Shown here: positions 7,976 through 16,721 of the stretch, in pieces
How the letters are laid out: every line of letters starts with the position of its first letter
Numbering within the stretch: the stretch's first letter is position 1
NCBI GenBank assembly: GCA_002363615.1
Contig: DEWK01000004.1
Span: forward strand, 60,049-124,048
DNA from: Lachnospira sp. UBA3212
GTDB lineage: Bacteria; Bacillota; Clostridia; Lachnospirales; Lachnospiraceae
Direction: 5' to 3'
Length of the DNA: 64,000 nt
The notes under the pieces: model-generated
What the model was told of the DNA's origin: nothing
Seen by the model: only the letters and a program-made list of their open reading frames with translations
The model's database searches: none
Translations under genes and position numbers: made by a program

Positions 7976-8011
7976 ATGGAGATTAGGATTAGATTGCCAA
8001 CAAGTAAATAA
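7976..8011 (+). CDS. Possible 11-aa leader ORF upstream of the adhesin
   Basis: The peptide MEIRIRLPTSK follows a strong ribosome site (GAGAGGAG, 7961-7968) at normal spacing, then stops 48 nt before the adhesin start. It may be a regulatory leader or the leftover start of a lost gene. Only the ribosome site supports it. Confidence 0.35.
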   Translation: MEIRIRLPTSK

Positions 8012-8059
8012 GGATTTGAGGTAACGTATAGTCAATTATTGAATGAAAGGATTTTTAGC

Positions 8060-11000
8060 ATGAAAATAAAATTTAGACAGATTTTGTCATTTGTGTTGGT
8101 TTTTGCTATGGTGTTGGGAACATTTGCTTCGCATAGTATAACTGTCAATGCTGCTTCGACTGCTACGGTGACATTATCAGGAATGGGTAGTCATGGTTCC
8201 TTAACTATAGGAAGCAAGACTAAGACAGGAACTTGGTGGAAGATGCATGTTGGATCAAGAGAAGCTTTTTGCATTACATTAGGTGCAACATGTCATTCTG
8301 GTAACACTTATGAGGTTGCAGAAAACTGTACTTGGACTCAAGATACCGGTGGAGAAAAGCGAGGGTATTATGCTAAGATTTTTAAGTGGTATGTGATTAA
8401 TTGTAAACGCTCTAAGAAGAGCTATATTATGAGTCAGGCTTTACTTTGGTCTGTGGCAGAAGGTAGAAATTCAAAGAGTCAACTCAAAGATATCATAAAG
8501 GATGTTAAGAAGAATACTGGCTATTATTCTTCTAAAACAGCTGATGAGTTGTACACCTCTATTTTTGAGAATACAGGTAATTTTGAAGTTAAAGCAACTT
8601 ATTGGAAAAAATCAGGTGGAACTAAAGGTTATCAGACACTTTTGACAGTGGATGCTGATATTCCAGAGGATTTTAGGCCTAAACATTTAAGCAAAAGTAA
8701 GTATTACAGACAGAGAGTAACAGTTCAAAAAAATGATGATTTGGGAAATCCACTGGATGGTATACAATTTCAATTGGATGCACATAATATCGATGAACTC
8801 TATTCATTTAGTGTAGGCGATGCAAATGGAACTGAATCTAGTAATGTTGATGCATATAATGATACTGAGTTTTCTATGATAGGTGTTACCAGAGATAATG
8901 GAACCATAGCTTATCGAATGACATATTATCTTCAGTCATATAATGAGGTTTATTATTATACTGATTCTGAACTTGCAAATATGACAGATGAAGAAAAGAA
9001 GGCTGCTAAAAAGGTATTAACAGATGAGCTTGAATTAGATCAAGGAATTGATTTTGGTAAGAATATGACCAAGGCTGAAGCTGAGGTTCTTGCGCAAAAG
9101 CAGATTGATGAGCAGATAAAGAGTATCAATAATGGATATACTCTGACCGAAATTGATACATCAGCACATCCAGAAGTAATCAAAGATCCTAATTATGCTA
9201 ATGGTTTTAATTTTAAACTTGGACGAAATAATAGTTGGACTAAAGATTCTAATGGTAACTGGCCAGATACGCTTATCGATACGCCTAGAACATACGCATT
9301 AGCATATCAGGTTGGTGTTAAGAATAAGGTTAAGAAAGCAAGCGTTAAGGTTGTAAAACATGATCCTAATAGTATAGATGGTGAGGCTCATGGAGATGCC
9401 ACGCTTGATGGAGCAGTGTATAAACTATACAGTGATGAAGCGTGTACAAGTGAAGCACAAGTTTATACTGCAGATGGAGAACCTAAATCACCTGAGGATT
9501 ATGTAACTGAAAATGGTGGTTTTGAGACAGATTTTCTTTTGACTGGTAAGTACTATTATCTTAAGGAAATTAAGGCTCCAAAAGGGTATTTATTAAATGG
9601 AGAGGTAACACCTATTTATATAGATCCTAACATTGCCAGTAAAGAAATCACTATAAATGCAATAGCTAAGGATGTCATTGAGAATCCTGTTTTGGGAAAG
9701 GTTGAAATTCAAAAGTATTTCAATGAAGATGATCCCGGTTTTCTAAATCCAGAACCAGGAGCAGTATTTCAGGTTTATCTTAAATCTGCCGGTAGTTATG
9801 AGAAGGCTGATCCTAAGTATGAGAGAGATGAAATTGTAACAGACGATAAGGGTTACGCAATAACCAAAGATTTATATTATGGAAAATATGTTGTTCATCA
9901 GGTTAGCTCAGGACCGGTAGATACTATTAATGTAGCTGACTTCGAGGTTGATATTAAGGAGAACGGAAAGGTCTATACATATCAGCTTAGAAATCCATAC
10001 TTTAAGGCTTTTTTGAAGGTGCTTAAGAAGGATAAGAATACAGAAAAGCAAGTTCTTAAAGAAGGTACAGCATATCAGATTTATAAGGTCTTAGATGATG
10101 GAACTGAGGAGAAGGTAGTACAGACATATAGTAATGGAAATCAGAAGGTTTCGGTAGATACTTTTACTACAGATGCATCTGGTGAGATTATGACTGTTAA
10201 AGAGTTGAAATCGGCTACTTATAGGATTTACGAGGTTGAATCTGCTTCTGGTTTGCATATTACAGATAAGTATATTGAAGTAACTATTAATTCAAAACTT
10301 GATAATTACACAGAGGAAGTTGATGAGGAAGGCTATAAGCATGTAACGGTAACAGTGACTTATACAAATGAGGAGACAAGTGGTAGATTCTTCTTAAAGA
10401 AAACTGGTGAGCAGCTTACAAGCTGGGATGCAGAGAAGAAAGAATTTGTCTTTGAAGAGGCTAACCTTGAAGGTGTTGAATTTGAGATTTATGCTGATGG
10501 AGATATCGTTACTCAGGATAATCAGGGAACCAAATGGTTTGACGATGGAGAACTTGTAGCAACAATCACAACAGGCAAGGATGTTAAGTTTACAAGGGAT
10601 ATTAATAATTTAACAGGTTATGAGCTTGCTAAGGATGGAACTCTTACGGTAAATCTTCCTTTAGGAAAGTATACTGTTAAAGAGAAGAAAACTCTTTATG
10701 GTTATGTATTCCCTAAGGATACAAAGTGGAACTTGGAGTTTACCTGGGAGAATAGTCAGGAACCATTTGTTCTTAATACAACAGATGCCACTGATAAGAA
10801 AGGTGTTTTAGCAGTTAAGAACAGCCTTGCAGATACTAAGCTTAAGCTTGTAAAGATTGATGATATTTCTACTAAGGGAATTGAAGGTGCTGTCTTTGGT
10901 TTTTATACCAAGAATGACATTTATAATGCTAAGGGAGAAAAGATTGTTGATGCAAATACTCTTCTAAGAGAGCTTACAACAGATGCTAGCGGAAATGCTG

Positions 11001-12442
11001 AGTGTGACTTAAAGGTTCCTTTGATGGACGAAAACTATGAGACACCATCAGTTGAGACAAGTGATGCTACTGAGACAGATGCTTCAGCAAATGCTTCTGG
11101 TAGTGCGGTTATGAATTTGAATTCCGGTGATTATTACTTAAAGGAACTTTCTATTTCAGATAGTTATTATCTTGATGATTCAGAGATTCCAGTACATTTT
11201 GAGTATGCTGATCCAAAGACTAAAACTATTGAAAGAGAAGTTAGAAAGACTAATACTCAGACTTTCACAGAGATTGATAAGCTCTCTTTGACAGATAGTA
11301 AAGAGGTTGCCGGATGTAAGCTGCAGATTAGTGATGTAGAGGGAAATGTACTTGTTTCTTGGATTTCAGGTGATAAGGATTCTGTTGAAGTAAATGATAA
11401 GCTTAAGGAACTTGGATATGAAAATGTGAGTGTATCTTTAATGGATAACGGCAACTTAATAGTTCAGGGTCTTCTCCATGATAAAGAATATGTACTTAAA
11501 GAGACTAGACCTGCTGATGGTTATGTGACTGCTGATGATATTCATTTTATGGTTAAGAAGAATCCAAACGAAACGATAGGCAAGCCAGTATTTATTCCGG
11601 CTTTACCAGTCAGTGGTGATGCTATAAGTGCAGATGCTTCAGCAAATGCAAGCGGTTCAGCAATTAGTTCAAAGACATTCGGAGATGATTCTGTTGTGGC
11701 AATAAAAAATGCAGAGGGTATCTTTGAGAATAAGACTGATGCAAAGGTAATTATGTATGATGATACAACTAAGATTAGTGTCAGCAAGACGGATATTACC
11801 GGTGAGAAGGAAATTCCAGGATGCGAGCTTTCTGTTGTTGCAAGTGGTGGTGCTGTAATTGATGAGTGGACCAGTACTAATGAGGAACATTTGATTGAGA
11901 ATAAGCTTATTGTTGGAGAAACTTATACATTAACAGAGAAGAGACCTGCAGATGGATATGTTACAGCAGATTCAGTTGAATTTACTGTTGAAGATAACGG
12001 TGAGATTCAGAAGGTTGAGATGCATGATGAAGAAACTGATATTAAGCTTATTAAGGTAGATGCTAAGACTGGTCAGGGATTAGCTGGGGCCAAATTTGTA
12101 GTTCTTGATAAAGATGGAAATGAAGTAATGAAGTTTACATCAAAAGAGGATGGAGTAAGTATTAAGGGTAAGCTTGCAGTTGGTCAGACTTACACATTCC
12201 ATGAAGTATCAGCTCCTAATGGGTATAAGACTGCTAAAGATGTTAAGTATACTGTAGAAGATACATCGAAGGTTCAGAAGGTTACTATTAAAGATGAGAA
12301 GATTCCAAGTACACCTCCACATGTACCACAGACAGGATTTACATCTTTTGCCATGCTTATTATGCTTTTAGGTCTTGCAGCTTCAATCATTGGAGTCATT
12401 GGATTTCGCAAGAAATTATTTGTAAGAAAATCTAACAAATAA
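8060..12442 (+). CDS. Large Cna-B-type, sortase-anchored surface adhesin
   Basis: A 1460-aa wall-anchored protein. Signal peptide at residues 1-33 (ends SITVNAAS). The N-terminal domain (about 40-200) carries REAFCITLGATCHSGNTYE and QALLWSVAEG, resembling a thioester (TED/TQXA) adhesion domain. A run of Cna-B/SpaA-like repeats follows, each ending in a YYLKEIKAPKGYLL or YVLKETRPADGYV type motif, with SADASANASGSA linkers between some. The C-terminus has the sorting signal VPQTG (about residue 1421), a hydrophobic helix and a basic tail. I chose ATG 8060 (AAAGGA upstream; begins directly with a signal peptide) over TTG 8039. It is probably the substrate of the sortase encoded next, and may promote mating contact. 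Confidence 0.88.
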   Translation: MKIKFRQILSFVLVFAMVLGTFASHSITVNAASTATVTLSGMGSHGSLTIGSKTKTGTWWKMHVGSREAFCITLGATCHSGNTYEVAENCTWTQDTGGEKRGYYAKIFKWYVINCKRSKKSYIMSQALLWSVAEGRNSKSQLKDIIKDVKKNTGYYSSKTADELYTSIFENTGNFEVKATYWKKSGGTKGYQTLLTVDADIPEDFRPKHLSKSKYYRQRVTVQKNDDLGNPLDGIQFQLDAHNIDELYSFSVGDANGTESSNVDAYNDTEFSMIGVTRDNGTIAYRMTYYLQSYNEVYYYTDSELANMTDEEKKAAKKVLTDELELDQGIDFGKNMTKAEAEVLAQKQIDEQIKSINNGYTLTEIDTSAHPEVIKDPNYANGFNFKLGRNNSWTKDSNGNWPDTLIDTPRTYALAYQVGVKNKVKKASVKVVKHDPNSIDGEAHGDATLDGAVYKLYSDEACTSEAQVYTADGEPKSPEDYVTENGGFETDFLLTGKYYYLKEIKAPKGYLLNGEVTPIYIDPNIASKEITINAIAKDVIENPVLGKVEIQKYFNEDDPGFLNPEPGAVFQVYLKSAGSYEKADPKYERDEIVTDDKGYAITKDLYYGKYVVHQVSSGPVDTINVADFEVDIKENGKVYTYQLRNPYFKAFLKVLKKDKNTEKQVLKEGTAYQIYKVLDDGTEEKVVQTYSNGNQKVSVDTFTTDASGEIMTVKELKSATYRIYEVESASGLHITDKYIEVTINSKLDNYTEEVDEEGYKHVTVTVTYTNEETSGRFFLKKTGEQLTSWDAEKKEFVFEEANLEGVEFEIYADGDIVTQDNQGTKWFDDGELVATITTGKDVKFTRDINNLTGYELAKDGTLTVNLPLGKYTVKEKKTLYGYVFPKDTKWNLEFTWENSQEPFVLNTTDATDKKGVLAVKNSLADTKLKLVKIDDISTKGIEGAVFGFYTKNDIYNAKGEKIVDANTLLRELTTDASGNAECDLKVPLMDENYETPSVETSDATETDASANASGSAVMNLNSGDYYLKELSISDSYYLDDSEIPVHFEYADPKTKTIEREVRKTNTQTFTEIDKLSLTDSKEVAGCKLQISDVEGNVLVSWISGDKDSVEVNDKLKELGYENVSVSLMDNGNLIVQGLLHDKEYVLKETRPADGYVTADDIHFMVKKNPNETIGKPVFIPALPVSGDAISADASANASGSAISSKTFGDDSVVAIKNAEGIFENKTDAKVIMYDDTTKISVSKTDITGEKEIPGCELSVVASGGAVIDEWTSTNEEHLIENKLIVGETYTLTEKRPADGYVTADSVEFTVEDNGEIQKVEMHDEETDIKLIKVDAKTGQGLAGAKFVVLDKDGNEVMKFTSKEDGVSIKGKLAVGQTYTFHEVSAPNGYKTAKDVKYTVEDTSKVQKVTIKDEKIPSTPPHVPQTGFTSFAMLIMLLGLAASIIGVIGFRKKLFVRKSNK

Positions 12443-12476
12443 GAAATTGTGTGTTTAGAAAGACGAATTAATTTAT

Positions 12477-13373
12477 ATGAGTGATGAAAGATTAGATGAG
12501 GCTTCAAAGAAAAAGTCTTTATCGAAAAAGAATAAGATTATTCGAATTGGAAGTGCAGTAGCCTTCCTTTTTTTGTTGGCCGTAGGGATTCATTTCTTTC
12601 TTGATCAGGGTGACAAGTATGTTGAAGAAGAAAAAGAACAGAAAGAGTTTATCAAGATTGCGAAGGAAGAAAAGGAAAAAGGACCTGAAGGTTTAGCGAA
12701 GAAATATAAAGATATGGTTGGTTGGATCAAGATACCGGGGACTGAGTTTTCATATCCGGTGATGCAGACTGGTGTTAAGAATCATCATAAGGATGATTCT
12801 GAATTTTATCTTCATGCTGATGTCCAGGGGGAGTATTCATTTATGGGTACTCCTTTTCTTGATTCAAGATGTACAACAGAATCGGATAATTTAATAATTT
12901 ATGGCCATAACATAAATGGTGGTAGAATGTTTGGCTATTTACAAGGATATCGTCAGAGTAGTTTTTATAAAGAGCATCCTGTTATTTGCTTTACTAAATG
13001 TGGAAGTACAAAGGAAGAATATGATGTGGTAGCTGTTTTGATTACAGATATTTACTCACATATGTACACATTTACTGATGTTTATACGGATACGATTTAT
13101 ATGGAGAATGTAGAAAAACTCTTAGATAAAAGCGCATATGAGACGGAAGCTGGAAAAGAGCTTAAGAATGAAATAAGAATAGCGAATGTTGAAGAGTTTT
13201 TTCATAAGGAGAAATTTATCACGTTATCTACCTGTAGAACTGGAGAGGGAAGAGATTCCAGACTTTTAATTGTAGCTAAAAGGAAAAACAGCTTAGCTTC
13301 AGATGAAAGTATCAGTGATATGGGTTCAGATGGAAAGGACGAAGGAAAAGAGGAAGAAAGCAATGGAAAATAA
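12477..13373 (+). CDS. srtB: Class B sortase
   Basis: A membrane transpeptidase that cleaves a sorting signal and links the surface protein to peptidoglycan. It has one N-terminal membrane anchor (residues about 22-44, IIRIGSAVAFLFLLAVGIHF), a Lys/Glu helix, then the sortase barrel. Catalytic residues are visible: His in IIYGHNINGG, Cys in LSTCRTGEG and the following Arg in RDSRLLIVAKR. The insert between them and SYPVMQTG/FYLHADVQGEYS match class B. It lies directly behind the adhesin with its VPQTG signal, the obvious substrate. Confidence 0.93.
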   Translation: MSDERLDEASKKKSLSKKNKIIRIGSAVAFLFLLAVGIHFFLDQGDKYVEEEKEQKEFIKIAKEEKEKGPEGLAKKYKDMVGWIKIPGTEFSYPVMQTGVKNHHKDDSEFYLHADVQGEYSFMGTPFLDSRCTTESDNLIIYGHNINGGRMFGYLQGYRQSSFYKEHPVICFTKCGSTKEEYDVVAVLITDIYSHMYTFTDVYTDTIYMENVEKLLDKSAYETEAGKELKNEIRIANVEEFFHKEKFITLSTCRTGEGRDSRLLIVAKRKNSLASDESISDMGSDGKDEGKEEESNGK

Positions 13374-13710
13374 AGGTATTAAGAAATCTTTTTTGAAGGT
13401 TAAGTTTAGAATCCTAACTTTCTTTGCTGCAATGTATGGATTTGTTATGGCAAGCCCTGTTGTTGCATTTGCAAAGGATAAGGAAAAGGGAGTGTCAGAG
13501 GTAACAAGTGGAATAGATGTGCTAAAGGATCTGGTTCTTGCTTGTGTAAGTGGTGTGGGAGTAATATTCCTTGCCTGGGGCCTTTTAGACTTTGGTACAG
13601 CATATTCAGCACATGATACTACGCAGCAAAGTTCAGCTATTAAGAAGGTTGTAGGTGGTCTTATTATGATTGCCGTTCCAACAATTCTTACACTTCTTGG
13701 AGCAACTTAA
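13363..13710 (+). CDS. VirB2-like (Maff2-family) membrane/pilin protein
   Basis: A small hydrophobic protein of 115 aa with a signal-like first helix (about 15-38, cut likely after VVAFA) and two further helices (SGIDVLKDLVLACVSGVGVIFLAWGLLDFG and SSAIKKVVGGLIMIAVPTILTLLGAT) separated by a short polar loop. This is the layout of Maff2/VirB2-type subunits of Gram-positive conjugation systems. The start at ATG 13363 overlaps the sortase stop; the longer frame from 13303 would begin inside the sortase without a ribosome site. Confidence 0.75.
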   Translation: MENKGIKKSFLKVKFRILTFFAAMYGFVMASPVVAFAKDKEKGVSEVTSGIDVLKDLVLACVSGVGVIFLAWGLLDFGTAYSAHDTTQQSSAIKKVVGGLIMIAVPTILTLLGAT

Positions 13711-13770
13711 TGATTATTAAGCCAGGGATGGATAAGTCCATCCTTGGCGCATGAAAGAGAGGTGAGGCAA

Positions 13771-14625
13771 TTGGGATTGTGGGATTCTGTGACCGGATTC
13801 TTTTCCGATCTGGGAGACTTCTTTAGTGGTAAATCATTTTTTGAAATGAGTGGTTACGTATGGAATGATTTGATGAAACTAGGTAGCCAGGTATTGATTA
13901 AGAATCCGAGTAGTGGAACATATAAAGATACTTGGACTCAGGTTTCAAATATCTATACAGCTATTAATGCAATAGCAGTGACGCTCATGGTTTTATTCTT
14001 TTTATATTCATTTTGTCGTGATGCAGTAGATCTTCATACAGATATGACGATGGATAAGACTATTAAGCTCTTTATAAGGTTAATTATTGTTACCAATGTT
14101 ATGGGCCTTGCCTTGACATGGATGCCTAAGTTTATGGGTTGGGCTAAGATTCTAACAGAGACCATATTGGGTGAGGCTAAATTTGGTTTTTATTTTGACG
14201 GAGTAAAAGTGTATGAGGCCATTGCAGATTCATCGGGCTGGGGAGCATTGGTGGGATTTTTAACATCATTTCTATTTTTCCTATTTACCTGTGTCTGTGG
14301 TTTTATGATTGTGTTTACGATTCTAAATCGAATTATCAAGATTTATATGATTGCACCATTTGCAGGTATTGCATTATCAACGCTTGCAGGTGGAGGCCAG
14401 ATAGCGCAAGTTGGCTATTCATATATCAAGACTTTCTTTGGTTATGTAATGTCAGCTCTTTTGATTGCAGTGGTAGTTGTAATAAGCACAACATTTATAG
14501 AGACGATTTCCCTAAAATCAGACTCAGCAATTATAACGCTTTTAGTTTACTGTCTTAAGATGGGAGCTATCTCTTCATCAGTAAAGGCAAGTGATTCGGT
14601 GATGCAGAAGGCATTTGGATTATAG
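13771..14625 (+). CDS. VirB6/TrbL-like polytopic membrane protein
   Basis: A 284-aa integral membrane protein with about six hydrophobic helices (AINAIAVTLMVLFFLYSF, LFIRLIIVTNVMGLALTW, ALVGFLTSFLFFLFTCVCGF, IYMIAPFAGIALSTLAGG, YVMSALLIAVVVVISTTF and a last one). Size, topology and position between the VirB2-like and PrgI-like genes fit the channel subunit of Tn1549-type conjugation machines. I prefer TTG 13771, which has an AGAGG site 8 nt upstream and gives MGLWDSVTGFF; the frame is open back to 13744. Confidence 0.8.
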   Translation: MGLWDSVTGFFSDLGDFFSGKSFFEMSGYVWNDLMKLGSQVLIKNPSSGTYKDTWTQVSNIYTAINAIAVTLMVLFFLYSFCRDAVDLHTDMTMDKTIKLFIRLIIVTNVMGLALTWMPKFMGWAKILTETILGEAKFGFYFDGVKVYEAIADSSGWGALVGFLTSFLFFLFTCVCGFMIVFTILNRIIKIYMIAPFAGIALSTLAGGGQIAQVGYSYIKTFFGYVMSALLIAVVVVISTTFIETISLKSDSAIITLLVYCLKMGAISSSVKASDSVMQKAFGL

Positions 14626-14627
14626 AA

Positions 14628-14722
14628 TGCACAAAAAACTGTGCAAGTTATTCCAAAAGAAATGTGCAGAGATGAGAGAAATGCCAAATAAACTGTGCAA
14701 ATAAGAAAAATGACTGCACAGT
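14628..14722. repeat. Cluster of TGTGCA/TGCACA motifs between virB6-like and prgI-like genes
   Basis: ACTGTGCA occurs at 14638 and 14692, TGTGCA at 14663, and the inverse TGCACA(GT) at 14628 and 14715. Pairs such as TGCAC...GTGCA (14628-14645) can form hairpins. The 127-nt gap otherwise holds only the ribosome site of the next gene. This may be a regulator-binding array or an RNA-folding element. Confidence 0.6.
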
Positions 14723-14752
14723 AAACAGTACATTTTTGGAAAAGGAGGACTA

Positions 14753-15181
14753 ATGACAAAGCAAATCAATCAAGATGTGGCAGGGTTTAAGGATGATTTT
14801 TTCAAAGGCCTGTCATTAAGAGAGTGCATTTATGGTGGCACTGCTCTAGGACTGGGAGTTGGCAGCATGCTAGCTCTTATTTTTATTTATAAGGTAAATA
14901 TCAATGTTGCGATAACAATATGCATGCCTATCATTGCAGTGATTGGTTTATGTGGGTTTTACGAGAAGAATGGGATGACTCTTCCAAAGATTGTAAGAGC
15001 ATTCGTGAGAATTAAAAGACAAAAACCTCTAACCTATCAGACTTGTAGACCTGAGGACAGACAGAGTTTGTATATCGTAACTAAAGATATAGCAAAGGAT
15101 TCAAAAGAATCAAAAAAGCAACATGATGAAAGTTTTGGACCAATGGTCCAAAAGAAAAAGAAAAGAAATGGAGGACAATAA
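14753..15181 (+). CDS. PrgI/VirB3-like conjugation membrane protein
   Basis: A 142-aa protein with a short cytoplasmic start, two adjacent membrane helices (about residues 28-66: IYGGTALGLGVGSMLALIF, INVAITICMPIIAVIGLCGF), then a basic tail. This is the PrgI family pattern, including FYEKNGMTLPKIVRAFVRI, and these proteins normally precede the VirB4 ATPase. Odd: the C-terminal codons for FGPMVQK are formed by dispersed palindrome copy 3, so the repeat has become part of the coding sequence. Strong ribosome site AAAGGAGGAC. Confidence 0.82.
   Translation: MTKQINQDVAGFKDDFFKGLSLRECIYGGTALGLGVGSMLALIFIYKVNINVAITICMPIIAVIGLCGFYEKNGMTLPKIVRAFVRIKRQKPLTYQTCRPEDRQSLYIVTKDIAKDSKESKKQHDESFGPMVQKKKKRNGGQ
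15133..15153. repeat. Dispersed palindrome copy 3 (inside a gene)
   Basis: A perfect 21-bp palindrome with centre A, core TTTGGACCAATGGTCCAAA, lying in the 3' end of the PrgI-like gene and 30 nt before the next start. Confidence 0.92.
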
Positions 15182-15183
15182 TT

Positions 15184-15315
15184 ATGTCAGAGATTAAGGA
15201 AGTTCAGACGGACGAGAAGGTTAGCACTGTGGATGTTAAGAAGCGTTATGGTGCGGTTATTAACAAGCTTAACGATTTAGCTAAGAAGAGTGAGAAGAAA
15301 GGAAAGGAGAACTAG
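15184..15315 (+). CDS. Small basic protein, 43 aa
   Basis: ATG 15184 follows the ribosome site GGAGGA and lies 2 nt after the PrgI-like stop. The peptide starts MSEIKEVQTDEKVSTVDVK and ends in a Lys-rich helix (KKSEKKGKEN). No family recognised. The tight spacing to both neighbours and the ribosome site make translation likely; a role in the transfer complex is only inferred from position. Confidence 0.6.
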   Translation: MSEIKEVQTDEKVSTVDVKKRYGAVINKLNDLAKKSEKKGKEN

Positions 15316-15319
15316 GATT

Positions 15320-16351
15320 ATGATGAATTACGGGGATTTCAAGGAGTATATAAAGGAGAACATTTTGGGAGAGCTTCCTGATATTTATTCAGAGTTTGAG
15401 GTTAATATCAGAAAGTCTATGAAGAATAATGGAATGGAGCTTGATGGTCTTTGTATCCATGGACACGATAATATTTCACCAGTGATTTATCTCAATGGCT
15501 ATTATGAGAAGTACAATGATGGAGCCTCGCTTAAGTCCATTATGTCAGAGATTTCTGAGTGTTATATCAATAATGTGGAGCATAGAGGTCTTACAAATGA
15601 TATTGCTGAGAATGTTATGAGTTATGAGAATATTAAGGGAAATATTTTTAGTAAGCTTGTGAATACTAAGAATAACGAGTATATGCTTTCTGAAAGACCA
15701 CATACAGAGTATGAGGATTTATCAGTAACCTATCACATTATGGTTTCTAAGGATGAGAATGGAATAGCCTCTATTCCGATTTCTAACGATATGGCAAAGG
15801 TGTATGGAGTTACAGCTGAAGAACTTGATCAGGTTGCCAGGGATAATATGTCTAAGGATAATCCAATGGTAATTAGGAGTATGGGTGAAATCATGAGAGA
15901 AATGATTATGCCGGATATGTTTGATGACGCTATGAGCAAGGAACAAGCAGAGGAGATGTTTGATGAAATGTTTCCAATTAATGATGATATGAAGATGTAT
16001 GTTCTTTCCAATGAATCTAAGGTAAATGGAGCTATATGGATGACTAGCCCAGAAGCTTTAGAGGCTCTTTCCGAAAAGATTGGTGGAGACTTCTTCATTT
16101 TACCTTCATCTATTCATGAGGTGATTGCTGTTCCTAATGATGGACATGGAGAGAGAGAATTACAGGATATGGTTATGAGTGTAAATCAAGACCAGGTTAG
16201 TCTTGAGGATAGACTTTCTGACAATGTGTATTCTTATGATGCTAAGGAGCATAAGCTTTCACTTGCAACAGGCGATAAGACTCTGAGTCAGGACATGGAA
16301 CAGGAACATACTCTTGAGGAAGAGAAGAAGCATAGTGGTGTAAAGCATTAA
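15320..16351 (+). CDS. DUF5688-like ICE protein
   Basis: A soluble, acidic 343-aa protein. It shows no membrane helix and resembles the DUF5688 proteins found in clostridial ICEs and phages: an N-terminal helix region (NYGDFKEYIKENILGELP), a central YHIMVSKDENGIASIPISNDMAKVYG and a C-terminal domain with MYVLSNESKVNGAIWMTSPEALEALSEKIGGDFFILPSSIHEV. The molecular role of the family is unknown. The start is ATG 15320, 4 nt after the small upstream gene; a terminator follows. Confidence 0.72.
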   Translation: MMNYGDFKEYIKENILGELPDIYSEFEVNIRKSMKNNGMELDGLCIHGHDNISPVIYLNGYYEKYNDGASLKSIMSEISECYINNVEHRGLTNDIAENVMSYENIKGNIFSKLVNTKNNEYMLSERPHTEYEDLSVTYHIMVSKDENGIASIPISNDMAKVYGVTAEELDQVARDNMSKDNPMVIRSMGEIMREMIMPDMFDDAMSKEQAEEMFDEMFPINDDMKMYVLSNESKVNGAIWMTSPEALEALSEKIGGDFFILPSSIHEVIAVPNDGHGERELQDMVMSVNQDQVSLEDRLSDNVYSYDAKEHKLSLATGDKTLSQDMEQEHTLEEEKKHSGVKH

Positions 16352-16394
16352 TTATACAAGCCCAGAAGGGCTGTTCCTTCTTTTAATTATATAT

Positions 16395-16443
16395 GGAGGT
16401 TGGCTTTTGAGTGTAGCTAAGAAAGTCAGCCTCCTATTTTTTT
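16395..16443 (+). terminator. Rho-independent terminator
   Basis: GGAGGTTGGCTTT pairs with AAAGTCAGCCTCC using two G-U pairs, then TATTTTTTT. It ends the virB2-like to DUF5688 unit. Confidence 0.85.
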
Positions 16444-16444
16444 G

Positions 16445-16469
16445 CCTTTGGACCATTGGTCCAAAAGTT
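16445..16469. repeat. Dispersed palindrome copy 4
   Basis: Core TTTGGACCATTGGTCCAAA at 16447-16465, just after the terminator and 31 nt before the next start. Confidence 0.92.
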
Positions 16470-16499
16470 ATGGTTCAAGAGAAATGGAGATGATTATTT

Positions 16500-16721
16500 A
16501 TGGATGATATTAGGGAATACAAGATAAAAAGAAAACTAAAGGCTAAGAAACTAGTAAATGATGTGGTTTCATTCTTTGAAAATGAATATGGAATAAAAAC
16601 AGATCCAAGTGGAGATTTTTTAATAGAGACCGAACCTGATGAGCAGATTATATATAACTGGGATGGCAGTGTTTTAAGTGATTTGAGTAAGAAAGAAGGT
16701 GAGTTGGATGCAGCTAAATAA
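16500..16721 (+). CDS. Small hypothetical ICE protein (73 aa)
   Basis: It begins MDDIREYKIKRKLKAKKLV: a basic helix followed by an acidic, possibly beta-rich half (SGDFLIETEPDEQIIYNWDG). No family recognised. A ribosome site (ATGGAGATG) and the 14-base overlap with the ArdC fusion gene support translation and coupling. Confidence 0.6.
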   Translation: MDDIREYKIKRKLKAKKLVNDVVSFFENEYGIKTDPSGDFLIETEPDEQIIYNWDGSVLSDLSKKEGELDAAK

